From the NCBI GenBank assembly GCA_009694735.1, contig SHUG01000003.1:22634-86633 (forward strand): a stretch of 64,000 nucleotides of DNA. Reading direction: 5' to 3'. The notes beneath the pieces are model-generated. The model ran no database searches. It was not told the origin of the DNA and saw nothing but the letters and a program-made list of their open reading frames with translations. This DNA is from Acidobacteriota bacterium (lineage in GTDB: Bacteria; Acidobacteriota; Vicinamibacteria; Vicinamibacterales; UBA2999). Made by a program: the position numbers and the translations under genes. Positions 15,175-25,515 of this stretch are shown piece after piece. Each line of letters starts with the position of its first letter. Positions within the stretch are counted from its first letter, which is position 1.

Positions 15175-15968
15175 TGCGCCAGCCGCGCTCGGTCACCGCC
15201 ATCGCCCTGCTCGTGGCACTGGTGTGGCTCGCATCCGAGGTCAGTGCGCAAATCCCGGTCATTGGCGGCGACAAGTTCCAGGGCCTGAAGTGGACCTTCG
15301 TTCGCATCAAGTACGGTTCCTACCAGGGTGAAGGCGCCGCTCGAAATTCCCAATTGGCCTACTGGGATGAGCCCTGGGCGATCGATGCCCCGGCGGCCGA
15401 ACAGAATCTCTCACGCCGCATCAAGTCGGTGACCGCCATTGACGTGGGCGAGCCGCAGGTGATGACGCTTGATGACGAGAAGCTCTTCGAGTACCCGTGG
15501 ATCTACATCGTCGAGCCCAGCAACCTGGTGCTGTCGGAGAAGGAAGTGCCGATCCTGCGCGAGTTCCTGCTGCGGGGTGGCACGCTCACGATGGACGACT
15601 TTCATGGTCCGTACGAGTGGGACCTGACCGTCCGCCAACTGCAGCGCGTGTTTCCGGATCGCGAGATTGTCGAGATCGCGCCGCCGCATGCGATTTACGA
15701 CTGCTTCTATCGCCTCGAGAAGTATCCGCAGATTCCCGGCCTCGGTTCGTTTCTGAGCGGACGGACCTGGGAGAAGGGTGGCTTCGTCGCGCGGCTGCGC
15801 GGCATTCTGGATGACGCCGGCCGCCCCATGGTGCTGATTAACTGGAACACTGACATGGGCGACGGCGTGGAGTGGTCGAACGCGCAGGAATACCCGGGCT
15901 ACATCAAGTGGACGGCGCAGGCCTACCAGATGCTCATCAATGAAGTGATTTATTCGCTGACACACTGA
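15174..15968 (+). CDS. DUF4159 domain-containing exported protein
   Basis: 264 residues from ATG 15174, overlapping the previous TGA by one base. A signal peptide (ALLVALVWLASEVSA) precedes the DUF4159 region: FVRIKYGSYQGEG, then the FEYPWIYIVEPSNLVLSEKE and LREFLLRGGTLTMDDFHG stretch, which resembles GATase-like folds without a nucleophile. Commonly next to MoxR/DUF58 operons; molecular role unknown. Confidence 0.8.
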   Translation: MRQPRSVTAIALLVALVWLASEVSAQIPVIGGDKFQGLKWTFVRIKYGSYQGEGAARNSQLAYWDEPWAIDAPAAEQNLSRRIKSVTAIDVGEPQVMTLDDEKLFEYPWIYIVEPSNLVLSEKEVPILREFLLRGGTLTMDDFHGPYEWDLTVRQLQRVFPDREIVEIAPPHAIYDCFYRLEKYPQIPGLGSFLSGRTWEKGGFVARLRGILDDAGRPMVLINWNTDMGDGVEWSNAQEYPGYIKWTAQAYQMLINEVIYSLTH

Positions 15969-15974
15969 GGTCTC

Positions 15975-16985
15975 ATGAATCGGATGACGGACGTGGCTGT
16001 GGAAGGCCTGGCAGAACGGGTCGCCGGGAGCCGGCAGAAGATCCTGACCGAGCTGCGGAAGGTGATTGTCGGGCAGGACGACGTGGTGGACGAAGTGCTG
16101 ATGGCGCTGTTTTGCGGCGGCCATTGCCTGATCACCGGCGTGCCCGGCCTGGCCAAGACACTGCTGGTCAAGACGCTCGCGCAAATCCTGGACCTCAAGT
16201 TCAAGCGGATCCAGTTCACGCCCGATTTGATGCCGGCCGACATCACCGGCACTGAAGTGCTGGACGAAGAGGGTGGGCATCGCTCCCTTCGCTTCGTCCA
16301 CGGTCCGATCTTCGCGCAGATTATCCTGGCCGACGAAATCAACCGGACCCCGCCGAAGACCCAGGCGGCATTGCTCGAGGCCATGCAGGAGTACCACGTC
16401 ACCGCCGCGGGCCGCACGTATCAACTGGAGCGGCCGTTCTTCGTGCTGGCGACGCAGAATCCGATCGAGCTCGAAGGCACCTATCCGCTGCCCGAAGCGC
16501 AGCTCGATCGCTTCCTCTTCAACGTCGTGATGACCTACCTGTCGGAAGACGATGAAGTGCAGGTGGTGACCGACACCACGAGCACGAAGAAGGCTGAGCC
16601 GTCACGGGTGCTCGATGGGGCGGAGATTCTGGCCATCCAGGACTGCGTGCGCCAGGTGCTGGTGGCCGAGGAAATCGTACGCTACGCGGTGCGCCTGGCC
16701 GACAGCTCGCGCCCGGGCCGCGGCGCGAAGCTGGATTTCATCGAGAAGTGGGTGAAGTGGGGCGCCGGGCTGCGCGCCTCGCACGCGTTGGTCATCGGCG
16801 CCAAGGCGCGGGCGCTGCTGCATGGCCGCGTGCACGTCTCGGTGAAGGACATCCAGGCGCTGGCCAAGCCCATCCTGCGGCACCGCGTCCTGCCGAATTT
16901 CTATGCCGAGGCCGAAGGCATTACGCCGGATCGCATTGTCGATCAACTGCTGGATGCCGTGCCGGTGCCTGCCAGCGGGTTGTAA
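15975..16985 (+). CDS. MoxR-family AAA+ ATPase
   Basis: 336 residues. Walker A GVPGLAKT (55-62), Walker B ILADEINR (117-124), the sensor LATQNPIE and the lid domain ending in the HRVLPNFYAEAEGI stretch. MoxR ATPases act as chaperones for VWA/DUF58 partners, which are encoded directly downstream, 3 bp after the stop. Cytosolic. Confidence 0.92.
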   Translation: MNRMTDVAVEGLAERVAGSRQKILTELRKVIVGQDDVVDEVLMALFCGGHCLITGVPGLAKTLLVKTLAQILDLKFKRIQFTPDLMPADITGTEVLDEEGGHRSLRFVHGPIFAQIILADEINRTPPKTQAALLEAMQEYHVTAAGRTYQLERPFFVLATQNPIELEGTYPLPEAQLDRFLFNVVMTYLSEDDEVQVVTDTTSTKKAEPSRVLDGAEILAIQDCVRQVLVAEEIVRYAVRLADSSRPGRGAKLDFIEKWVKWGAGLRASHALVIGAKARALLHGRVHVSVKDIQALAKPILRHRVLPNFYAEAEGITPDRIVDQLLDAVPVPASGL

Positions 16986-16988
16986 GCC

Positions 16989-17879
16989 ATGGGTGAGGCA
17001 CGGTTCCTCGACCCGGCGATCGTCGCGCGACTCGGCACGATCGACCTGAAGGCGCGGACCATCGTCGAAGGATTCCTGACCGGGCTGCATCGCAGCCCGT
17101 ACAAAGGATTCAGCGTCGAGTTCGCCGAGTACCGTCAGTACCTGCCCGGTGACGACCTGGCCACCCTCGACTGGAAGGTCTACGCGCGGTCGGATCGCCA
17201 CTTCGTCAAGAAGTACGAAGAGGAAACCAACCTCACCTGCCACCTGCTGCTCGACGTCAGCGCCTCGATGGGCTATGGCTCTGGCCCGGTCACGAAGCTG
17301 CAGTACGGTTCGTACCTGGCGGGGGCCCTGGCGTACCTGATGAACCGCCAGCGTGACGCCTTCGGCCTGGTCGCCTTCGACGCCGGCATCACGTCGCTGG
17401 TGCCGGCCAGTGCGCGCACTGGCCACCTGCGTGCCGTGCTGCTCGCGCTGGAGCGCCTGAAGCTCGGCGCGCACACCAACGTCGCCAAGCCGCTGCACGA
17501 CCTGGCGGCGGCCGTCCGCCGGCGGGGTCTCGTCGTGCTGGTGTCCGACCTGCTCGACGATCCGCAGCAGGTGCTCGACGGATTGAAGCACTTCCGCTAT
17601 CGCGGCACCGACGTGGTCGTGTTTCAGGTCCTCGATCCCTTTGAACTGAAGTTCCCGTTCGAGCAGGCCGCGCGCTTCCGGGACATGGAAACCGCCGATG
17701 AGGTGATGGCGGTGCCGGCGGCGGTTCGCCGGGACTACCTCGACCGGATGCAGGCGATGATTGCGCACTACAAGCGCGAACTGGCCCTGGTGGGCATCGA
17801 CCACTGCCTGCTCGACACGTCACAGCCACTCGAGCTTGGGCTGATGGCGTACCTGATGACGCGCCGCCGGATGCCGTGA
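16989..17879 (+). CDS. DUF58 domain-containing protein
   Basis: 296 residues. FVEFAEYRQYLPGDD-like region (SVEFAEYRQYLPGDDLATLD) is the DUF58 signature, followed by a VWA-like LLLDVSASMGYGSG with a DxSxS MIDAS-type motif. It lacks the N-terminal membrane segments found in longer DUF58 proteins. Likely partner of MoxR; its stop overlaps the next start by one base. Confidence 0.88.
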   Translation: MGEARFLDPAIVARLGTIDLKARTIVEGFLTGLHRSPYKGFSVEFAEYRQYLPGDDLATLDWKVYARSDRHFVKKYEEETNLTCHLLLDVSASMGYGSGPVTKLQYGSYLAGALAYLMNRQRDAFGLVAFDAGITSLVPASARTGHLRAVLLALERLKLGAHTNVAKPLHDLAAAVRRRGLVVLVSDLLDDPQQVLDGLKHFRYRGTDVVVFQVLDPFELKFPFEQAARFRDMETADEVMAVPAAVRRDYLDRMQAMIAHYKRELALVGIDHCLLDTSQPLELGLMAYLMTRRRMP

Positions 17880-19759
17880 TGTTCGGCGTGTCCTTTCTCG
17901 CACCGTTGTTCTTGATTGGCGCGCTGGCCGCGGCGGTGCCAATCCTGCTGCACCTGTTCCATCGCAAGACCGACGTCGTGATCGACTTTCCGTCGGTCAG
18001 GCTGTTGACGCGCGCGCCGGTGCAGCAGCATCGCCGCCGGCAACTGCGGGAGCTGATCCTGCTGGCGCTGCGGGTGGCCGCGCTGATTTTGCTGGCGGTG
18101 TCGTTTGCCCGCCCGTACGTAGCCGGCGCTGCCGCGCCAGTGTCAGCGCCGGTGACCGTGGTGCTTCTTGATACCTCGATGAGCCTGTCGGCGCCTGGGC
18201 AGTTTGCCAGCGCGCAGAAAGCCGCGTCGCAGGCCGTGCAGTCGGCGCCCGCCTCGGATGCCGTGGCACTGATCACCTTCGCGGATTCGGCCACCGTCAC
18301 GGTGCCGCCGACATCGGATCGCGGTGCCGTGTTGGCCGCTATCGCTGCCGCCGCCGCTGGCGCCGGCGGCACGCGCTACCGCACGGCGCTGGCGAGCGCG
18401 AGCGAAGTGATCGGGGCGCGCGAGGCACGGGTCGTCATCGTCACCGACCTGCAGCAGGCTGGTTGGGAAGCGAATGACGATGGCGGGATTCCGGACGGCG
18501 TGGACGTGCGAGTGGTGGCCGTGGCAGGTCCGCGCGGCAACCTCGCGGTCACCTCCGCGAGCAGGCGCGACCAGGTCGTGATCGCCACCGTGCAGAACTA
18601 CGGCGCCGACGAGGCGCGGGCGGCCGTGCAGCTGATGGTGGAAGGGAAGGAAGTTACCCAAACCACCGCGGTCATGGCGCCGTTTGCTGCCGCCGAGGTC
18701 GAACTTCGTGGCGGGTTCGGCGAAGCCGGAACGGCGCGGGTCGTGATCGAGGATGCCACCGGCTACCAGCCCGACAACGCGCGCTTTCTGCCCCTGGATC
18801 CACCTCCGGCGGTGCCGATCGCCGCGCTGGTGGCCGATCCATCCGGTGCGACCGGCGGCATTTACATCGAACGCGCGTTGTCGGTGGCCGACGAAGGCCC
18901 CGAGTTCGCGGTAACCGTGGCCGATGGCCGCGTGCTGTCGGAGTGGACGACCGCAGAGATGTCACGGTACGCCGCGTTGGTGATTCTCGGCACGCGCACG
19001 CTCGACCGCGGCGGCCGCGCGCTCGTGAAGGCTTACCTGGCGGGCGGCGGCCAGGTGCTGCTCACGTTGGGACCCGATGTCGATCCCGGAACCCTGGGTG
19101 ATGTCATTGGCGCGGACCTCGGCGTGGTGCCGGCGCCGGTGCGTGCACCAGGCGCAACCCTGGTGGCCAGCGACAGCCGGCATCCCATCTTTCGTCCGTT
19201 TCTCATCCCTTCTGGTGCGCTCGGAGACGTCCAGGTCGACCAATACCGGCGTCTCAAGGATCAGGAAGGCCGGACGGTGCTGGCGCGACTCACGGGCGGG
19301 GATGCCGCGCTGACCGAACAGGTCGTGGGCCAGGGGCGATTGCTGGTGTTCGTGTCGGACCTCGACAACCAGTGGAGCCGCTTTCCCTTGCAGCCGTCGT
19401 TTGTGCCGTTCGCCGTCGAAACCGCGCGCTACCTGACGCACGGACGGCAACTGCGGCAGCAGTTGACACTGCCCGAGGTGCCCGCCGGCGCGGCGATGGC
19501 GCCGGGGGTCGTGACGACGGGCGAAGGCGCCGCGGCGCGCCGAATGGTGGTGAATGTGGACGTCCGCGAGTCGAGCCCGGCGGCGACCACGGTGGAGGAG
19601 TTTACTAACGACATCAGCCGCACCAACCGATCCGATCAGCGCGCGCCGGTGAACGTGGCGCGCGAGGTCGAAGAGCGGCAGCGGTGGTGGCAGGTGGGAT
19701 TGCTCGTGATGCTGGTCGCGCTGGCCGGCGAAGCGCTCGTTGGCCGCCGCGCCGCGTGA
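17879..19759 (+). CDS. BatA-like membrane protein with VWA domain
   Basis: 626 residues. The N-terminus FLAPLFLIGALAAAVPILLHLFHR is the BatA (aerotolerance) domain, then a second membrane segment (LILLALRVAALILLAVSFAR) and a VWA domain with LLDTSMSLSAPG (DxSxS). The middle is beta-rich, with a GATase-like YAALVILGTRTLDRGGRALV region, and the C-terminus has one more membrane helix. Function in envelope stress is suggested only by family context. Confidence 0.82.
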   Translation: MFGVSFLAPLFLIGALAAAVPILLHLFHRKTDVVIDFPSVRLLTRAPVQQHRRRQLRELILLALRVAALILLAVSFARPYVAGAAAPVSAPVTVVLLDTSMSLSAPGQFASAQKAASQAVQSAPASDAVALITFADSATVTVPPTSDRGAVLAAIAAAAAGAGGTRYRTALASASEVIGAREARVVIVTDLQQAGWEANDDGGIPDGVDVRVVAVAGPRGNLAVTSASRRDQVVIATVQNYGADEARAAVQLMVEGKEVTQTTAVMAPFAAAEVELRGGFGEAGTARVVIEDATGYQPDNARFLPLDPPPAVPIAALVADPSGATGGIYIERALSVADEGPEFAVTVADGRVLSEWTTAEMSRYAALVILGTRTLDRGGRALVKAYLAGGGQVLLTLGPDVDPGTLGDVIGADLGVVPAPVRAPGATLVASDSRHPIFRPFLIPSGALGDVQVDQYRRLKDQEGRTVLARLTGGDAALTEQVVGQGRLLVFVSDLDNQWSRFPLQPSFVPFAVETARYLTHGRQLRQQLTLPEVPAGAAMAPGVVTTGEGAAARRMVVNVDVRESSPAATTVEEFTNDISRTNRSDQRAPVNVAREVEERQRWWQVGLLVMLVALAGEALVGRRAA

Positions 19760-19765
19760 GCTAGG

Positions 19766-22700
19766 ATGAACACAGACAGGCCCATGACCGACCGGTTCGC
19801 TGAGCTACGGACCATTCTCGCGGATGTCAGGGCGCGCTGGACGCGTCGCGCGTTGCTGCGCGCATGGACGCTCGGCGCGGTCACGGCTGCGGCCATGCTG
19901 ATGGTGGGCCTGCTGGCCGTTTGGCTGGTGGCCCGCGAAGGTGTGCCGCTGGTGCTCGCGGTGACTGCCGTGAGCGTGGTCGCCATGATCGCGCTGGTGT
20001 TCGCGCTGCTGCCGCTGCGGCAGCCGCCGTCAGATCAGCAGGTCGCCCGTTTCATCGAAGAACAATCCGGCGGCCTGGACGATGTGCTGGTGACAGCGGT
20101 GGAGAAGGGCCGTGCCGGACCGTCGCCGATAACCGACCTGCTGGTGGCCGACGCCGTGCGGACCGCGCGGTCGCTGCCGCTCGACTCGATCGTCAGCGCC
20201 GCGACGGTGAGGCGCGCCCTGGCGGGTGCGACGCTGGCCAGCCTGACATTGCTGATGTCGCTGGTGTTCTTCGCGCCGTCCGCGGGCCGTGCCGTCGACG
20301 TGGTCGGCAGTTACCTGTTTCCGACGCGCTACGTCATCGAGGTGGCGCCAGGCTCGGTGAAAGTGCGAGTGGGCCAGCCGCTGACGGTGGTCGCGCGAAT
20401 TGCCGGCATTGATGGCGGGCTGGTGCCCGACCTCACGGTCGGCAGTGGCGAGGCCGCGCGCTCCGCGCGCATGGCCCCGGGCGCGGCGGCCGGTGAGTTC
20501 ACGTTCATGTTGAACAACATCGAGACCTCGTTCCCGTACCTGGTTTCGGTCGGCGCCGTGCAATCAGCACAGTTCCAGGTCGACGTGATCCGCCCGGTTC
20601 GCGTGGCGCGCGTGGATGTGCGCTACGAGTATCCCAAGGGCGTTGGCCTGGCGCCCCAGACCGAGCAGGACACTGGCGACATCTACGCGCCTGCTGGCAC
20701 GAAGGCCTACCTCACCATCACCACCGACAAGGCCGTGACGCACGGCCAACTCACTCTCTCGGACGGCGCGGTCGTGGCGATTGAAGGCACTGACACCGTG
20801 TTATCGGCCGCCCTGACCGTGGCGAAGGACAGCTCCTATCGTATTGCGCTGAATGACATCGACGGGCTGTCGAGCGAGGGTACGGAATATTTCATTCGGA
20901 TGCTGAACGATCGGCCGCCCGACGTGCGCATTTTGCGACCGGCCGTCGACCGGCACGTGTCGCCGCTCGAAGAGGTGGCGATCGAAGCGCGGGCAGACGA
21001 CGACTACGGCGTGCAGTCGCTGGAGTTGGTGTTCAAGACCTCGGGTGGAAAACAGACCGTAGTGCCGCTCGGACAACCGATTACGGGTTCAATGGCGGCT
21101 GGCGCCCATACGGTCTACCTCGAAGACCTGCGCGTGTCGCCCGGCGACTTCGTGACCTACTACGCCCGCGCGCGCGATGTCGGCCGGGGACGGCGCGCCA
21201 CCGAGGCACGCAGCGACATCTTTTTTCTGGAAGTGAAGCCGTACGAAGAAGAGTTCACCGCCTCCGAGAGCCAGGCCATGGGCGGCATGCAGGGCGAGCA
21301 GACCGGACTCGAAGAGCTGGTGGCCGAGCAGAAGGACATTATCGCCGCCACCTGGAAGCTCGACGCGCGCGCCCGCCGCGCGCGCGCTGCGCGCGCTGAC
21401 GGCGACATCAAAGCCGTCGCGGTGGCCCAAGCCGGCGTCAGGGAGAAGGCCGAGGAGATTGCCGGCGACCTGTCGGCCGCTGCGCTCGCGCAACAACGGC
21501 GGCGGCGCGGCGCGCAGCCCGGCCTGTCGCGCGCCGGCACCGAGGATCCCATCGCCCAGGCGGTCACCGCCATGGGCCAGGCCGTGACCGAACTCGATCG
21601 CTTCAGTACCGCGAAAGCGTTGCCGTTCGAAGAGGCCGCGCTCGGCAGCCTGTTGAAGGCCCAGGCCGAGATTCGTCGCCGGCAGGTCGCCATGCAGCAG
21701 GCCCAGGGCGGCGGTGGCAACGGCAACCGGCAGTCGCTCGACCTGTCGACGTTGTTCGAGCAGGAACTGCGCAAGCGCCAGCAGACCAACTACGAGACGC
21801 CGTCCACGAGCGAGACGCGGGCGGAGGCAGCCAAGCCGGATGAGGATCCGCTGGCCGGCATTCGCGAATTGGCCCGTCGGCAAGAGGCGCTGGCACGCCA
21901 GCAGCGAGAGCTGGCCAAGAATCAACCGGGGCTGACGGCGGAGGAGATCAAGCGGCAACTCGAACGCCTGACCCGCGATCAGAGTGAGCTGCGGAAGCAG
22001 GCAGAAGAGCTCTCCAAACAACCGCAACAGCGGGGCGGGCAGGGCGGGCAAGGCTCGCCGGCCGAAGGCCAGAAGCTGCGCGACATTGCGGATGAGATGC
22101 GCAACGCCGAGGGCGATCTGCGCCGGCAAGACCCGCAACAGGCGAGCGCCCGCGGCGATCGGGCGTCGCAGCAACTGCGGCGTCTTGAACAGCAAATGCA
22201 AGGGACGCGGCCCGACGAACGTCGCCGCGCGATCGGCGATCTCCAGATGGAGGCGCGGCAGCTCGCGGAGGCTGAGCGCCGGTTGGGAAACGAGGCGAAG
22301 CGGACGAGTGCCGGCAATGCTGGTGAAGATGCTCGCCGCCGCCTGGCGGCGGAACAGGAGCGGCTGGCGGCCCGCACCGACCGTCTGGGTCAGTCCGTCC
22401 GCCAACTGGCCGGCGGCACCGCCGGCGCCGAGGCGGCCGATCGCCAGGCCATGTCGGAGGCGTCGCGTGAACTCGATCGCCAGAAGCTTGCCGATCGCAT
22501 GCGGCAGTCGGCGCAGGTGATGCGACAGCCCCAGGCTGCAGGCGAGGGTGACGCAGCCACGCCGGATGAACTCGGGCGTGCCCTCGACAAGGTCGCCGAA
22601 CGCCTGGGTGCCGCCACTGGCGCGCAAGATGGCGAGGCCGGCAAGCTGTCGGATCAATTGGCGCGCACGCAGGAATTGCGCGACCGCCTGACTGAACTGC

Positions 22701-23173
22701 AGCGCACCATGGATGCCCTGGTCCGGGCCGGCGCATCGCCCGAGGGTCAACCACCAGGCCAACCAGGTGCCACCGGGCAGCCGGGCAGCGCTGAAGGGGG
22801 CCGCGGCGAGTCGGTGCCACGCCTGCAGCGCGACGCCGACAATCAGTTGAGAGAGGCACGGAAGCTCGTCGATGAAGTGCAGCGCGAGAATCCGCAAATG
22901 TCCGGCGGCACCACGCCCGAGCAGTGGTCTCGCAGCGTTTCCGCGCCAGGCACCGAAGCCTTCAAGCAGGACTTCGCCCACTGGGAGTCGCTCAAGAAGA
23001 GCCTGTTGGTGGCCCTCGACCGCACCGAATCGCAGTTATCGGACCGGTTGCGCACGCGAGAGAACAAGGAGCGGCTGAATGCCGGCCGGCACGACGCCGT
23101 GTCTGAGACCTATCGCAAGCTGGTGGATCGCTATTACCAGGCGCTGGCCGCGCCACGAAAGCCCAACCGGTAG
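19766..23173 (+). CDS. DUF4175 family large membrane protein
   Basis: 1135 residues. Two N-terminal membrane segments, a third near residue 160 (TLASLTLLMSLVFFAPS), a beta-rich middle, and a very long Gln/Arg/Glu-rich coiled-coil half (from about residue 560) containing low-complexity PQQRGGQGGQGSP and GQPPGQPGATGQPG. This architecture is DUF4175. An alternative ATG is at 19784. Part of the MoxR operon. Confidence 0.75.
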   Translation: MNTDRPMTDRFAELRTILADVRARWTRRALLRAWTLGAVTAAAMLMVGLLAVWLVAREGVPLVLAVTAVSVVAMIALVFALLPLRQPPSDQQVARFIEEQSGGLDDVLVTAVEKGRAGPSPITDLLVADAVRTARSLPLDSIVSAATVRRALAGATLASLTLLMSLVFFAPSAGRAVDVVGSYLFPTRYVIEVAPGSVKVRVGQPLTVVARIAGIDGGLVPDLTVGSGEAARSARMAPGAAAGEFTFMLNNIETSFPYLVSVGAVQSAQFQVDVIRPVRVARVDVRYEYPKGVGLAPQTEQDTGDIYAPAGTKAYLTITTDKAVTHGQLTLSDGAVVAIEGTDTVLSAALTVAKDSSYRIALNDIDGLSSEGTEYFIRMLNDRPPDVRILRPAVDRHVSPLEEVAIEARADDDYGVQSLELVFKTSGGKQTVVPLGQPITGSMAAGAHTVYLEDLRVSPGDFVTYYARARDVGRGRRATEARSDIFFLEVKPYEEEFTASESQAMGGMQGEQTGLEELVAEQKDIIAATWKLDARARRARAARADGDIKAVAVAQAGVREKAEEIAGDLSAAALAQQRRRRGAQPGLSRAGTEDPIAQAVTAMGQAVTELDRFSTAKALPFEEAALGSLLKAQAEIRRRQVAMQQAQGGGGNGNRQSLDLSTLFEQELRKRQQTNYETPSTSETRAEAAKPDEDPLAGIRELARRQEALARQQRELAKNQPGLTAEEIKRQLERLTRDQSELRKQAEELSKQPQQRGGQGGQGSPAEGQKLRDIADEMRNAEGDLRRQDPQQASARGDRASQQLRRLEQQMQGTRPDERRRAIGDLQMEARQLAEAERRLGNEAKRTSAGNAGEDARRRLAAEQERLAARTDRLGQSVRQLAGGTAGAEAADRQAMSEASRELDRQKLADRMRQSAQVMRQPQAAGEGDAATPDELGRALDKVAERLGAATGAQDGEAGKLSDQLARTQELRDRLTELQRTMDALVRAGASPEGQPPGQPGATGQPGSAEGGRGESVPRLQRDADNQLREARKLVDEVQRENPQMSGGTTPEQWSRSVSAPGTEAFKQDFAHWESLKKSLLVALDRTESQLSDRLRTRENKERLNAGRHDAVSETYRKLVDRYYQALAAPRKPNR

Positions 23174-23198
23174 GCCGTCGAAATAGGGTGATGCGCCC

Positions 23199-25421
23199 AT
23201 GAGGTTCGCCATCGTCCTCCCATGGTGGGGCTACGCGCTGCTGTTCGGCGGCGCGCTGGCTCTCGCCTGGCTGGCCTACGCCCGCGTGCCCATCGCCCTG
23301 ACCCGCGCCATGCGGCTGTCGCTGTCGGGATTGCGTGCGGTCACGCTCGTCCTGCTGATCGCGATCTTGCTGCGTCCCGTGGTGTTGGTGCCGCCGGCGG
23401 CCGCGCGCAACAGCCTGTTACCGGTACTGGTGGATATCTCGCGCAGCATGCGGCTGACTGACGGCGATGGGGTATCGCGTCTCGACCGCGCACGGGCGAT
23501 CGTTCGTGACCTGCAGGCGCAGGTGGCGGACGAGTACCGAATCGAGCTGCTGACCTTCGGCGAGGCCCTCGCACCCGGCAACGTCGATGAGATGGCCGCG
23601 ACCGCGCGGCGCAGCGACCTGAGTGGCGCACTCAACGACCTGGCCGATCGCCACCGGCGAGAGCGGGTGGCCGGTGTCATCGTGCTGTCTGACGGCGGGG
23701 ACACCTCGCCGCGGGAACGCGACGCGGTTGTGCGGATGGTGGATGCGCCGGTGCTGGCGGTCGGCATGGGCCGCGCCGAGACGTCCCGCGATCGCGAAGT
23801 GCTCAACCTCACGGCCGGCGAGCCGCTGCTGGCTGGCGCCTCGATCGACCTCAGCGTCTCGGCCATCAGCGCCGGGTTTGGCACCGACCCCGTCGAGCTG
23901 CGCATCAGCGCCAATGGCCGGCCCATCGAGGTGCGGCGGGTGACGCCGACCGCCGATGGCGCGCCGATCCATGAAGTGTTCATGGTGTCACCAACGCCCG
24001 ACTCGGCCACGGTGTATGCGATCGAGATTCCCGCCGCCGATGGCGAGCTGTCGGCCGAGAACAACGTTCGCAGCGTGCTGGTGCCCGCGCAGACGGGGCG
24101 CCGCAAGATCCTGATGGTGGAGGGCGCGCCAGGTTACGAGCACACCTTTCTGAAGCGGGCGCTCGCCCAGGACCCCGGCCTCGACGTCGACGCCGTGGTG
24201 CGCAAGGGTCAGAACGACGATGGGCGGGACACGTTTTATGTGCAGGCGGCGCCGGGGCGGGTCGCGGCGTTGGCGAGCGGGTTCCCCGCCAAGCGCTCGG
24301 AACTGTTCGTCTATGACGCCATTATCTTCGGCAACATCGAAGCCGATTTCTTCACCCGCGAACAGCTGGAGTTGACGTCGGCATTCGTGGCCGAGCGCGG
24401 CGGCGGGTTGCTGGTGCTCGGCGCCCGATCCTTTGACCGACAGGGATTGTCGGGCACACCGCTCGACCAAGTGCTGCCGATCGATCTCACCGATCGCCGC
24501 GCGACGATCGCCCTGGCCTCGAGCCCGCGTGACACCGCGCCCCCCAACTCGTCGGCGTTGACGGCCGATGGCGCGCGACATCCGGCCACCCGCCTGGCGG
24601 TCACCACGGCAGAGAGCCGGCAACGGTGGGCCCAATTGCCCGCGCTGGCTTCGGTGGCGCCGATCGGCGGTCCCCGCCCTGGTGCGCAGGTATTGGTAGT
24701 GGCCACTGGCGGTGATGGCGTGACGCAGCCGTTGATCGCGGCCCAGCGCTACGGTCAGGGCCGGTCGCTGGTGTTTGCCGGCGAGGCGTCGTGGCGCTGG
24801 CGCATGATGCGGCCGGCGACGGATCACAGTTACGAGACCATCTGGCGGCAACTAGCGCGCTGGATTACCGCCGGCTCGGCGGCGCCGGTGGCGATTGCGG
24901 CGATGACGCCGACCGTGCCTGGCGTAACCGAGCGCATTTCGGTCACGGTTCGCAACCAAGAGTTCGCCCCCGTCGCCAATGCCGAAGTGTCGCTGGCCGT
25001 GACCGCACCCAACGGCGAGGCCCGGTTGCTGACGCCCGCGCTGTCGAGCCCCCAGGATGGGCGCTATGCGGTCGCCGCGCGATTCGACCAGCCTGGCGTC
25101 TACCGCCTGGATGCGACCGCGACTCGCGCCGGGGTGCGCATCGGTGCCGCATCGCGGCAGGTCCTGGTCGGCGGCGCCGACCAGGAGATGGCGCAGCCAC
25201 GACTGAACGACGCCGTGCTGAAACGGCTGGCTGCGGAAACGAGCGGCCGCTACTTGCCGGCCGACCGCGCCGGAGAACTGCCAGCGTTGCTGCGAGAATC
25301 GCGGGTTGACGCTGGGGTGCCCGAACCACGCGACCTCTGGCACAATGGCGGGAGCTTTCTCGCGCTGGTCGCCCTGCTGGGCGCCGAGTGGCTATTACGT
25401 AGACGAGCAGGGCTCGCGTGA
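23199..25421 (+). CDS. Membrane-anchored VWA / GATase1-like protein
   Basis: 740 residues. Two N-terminal membrane helices, then a VWA-like domain (LPVLVDISRSMRLTDGDG with DxSxS), then a GATase1-like fold (RRKILMVEGAPGYEHTFLKR, later GGGLLVLGARSFDRQG) and a C-terminal membrane helix ending RRRAGLA. The GATase nucleophile cysteine is not seen. Typical last large member of MoxR/BatA operons. Confidence 0.78.
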   Translation: MRFAIVLPWWGYALLFGGALALAWLAYARVPIALTRAMRLSLSGLRAVTLVLLIAILLRPVVLVPPAAARNSLLPVLVDISRSMRLTDGDGVSRLDRARAIVRDLQAQVADEYRIELLTFGEALAPGNVDEMAATARRSDLSGALNDLADRHRRERVAGVIVLSDGGDTSPRERDAVVRMVDAPVLAVGMGRAETSRDREVLNLTAGEPLLAGASIDLSVSAISAGFGTDPVELRISANGRPIEVRRVTPTADGAPIHEVFMVSPTPDSATVYAIEIPAADGELSAENNVRSVLVPAQTGRRKILMVEGAPGYEHTFLKRALAQDPGLDVDAVVRKGQNDDGRDTFYVQAAPGRVAALASGFPAKRSELFVYDAIIFGNIEADFFTREQLELTSAFVAERGGGLLVLGARSFDRQGLSGTPLDQVLPIDLTDRRATIALASSPRDTAPPNSSALTADGARHPATRLAVTTAESRQRWAQLPALASVAPIGGPRPGAQVLVVATGGDGVTQPLIAAQRYGQGRSLVFAGEASWRWRMMRPATDHSYETIWRQLARWITAGSAAPVAIAAMTPTVPGVTERISVTVRNQEFAPVANAEVSLAVTAPNGEARLLTPALSSPQDGRYAVAARFDQPGVYRLDATATRAGVRIGAASRQVLVGGADQEMAQPRLNDAVLKRLAAETSGRYLPADRAGELPALLRESRVDAGVPEPRDLWHNGGSFLALVALLGAEWLLRRRAGLA

Positions 25422-25456
25422 CACCGATGATACCGACCAAGACAGCTGGGCCCCAG

Positions 25457-25515
25457 ACCTGTCCGCCGAAGCGCGTAGCGCGAAGGTGGATGACGCAGAT
25501 TACTCAGATGAGATT
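25457..25515. repeat. Dispersed repeat plus CAGATTA-type repeat
   Basis: CCTGTCCGCCGAAGCGCG then CGAAGGTGG belongs to the same family as 3985-4020; it is followed by TGACGCAGATTACTCAGATG, related to 252-318. These lie in the gap before the caspase-like gene; reading them as coding would give an unlikely N-terminus. Confidence 0.4.
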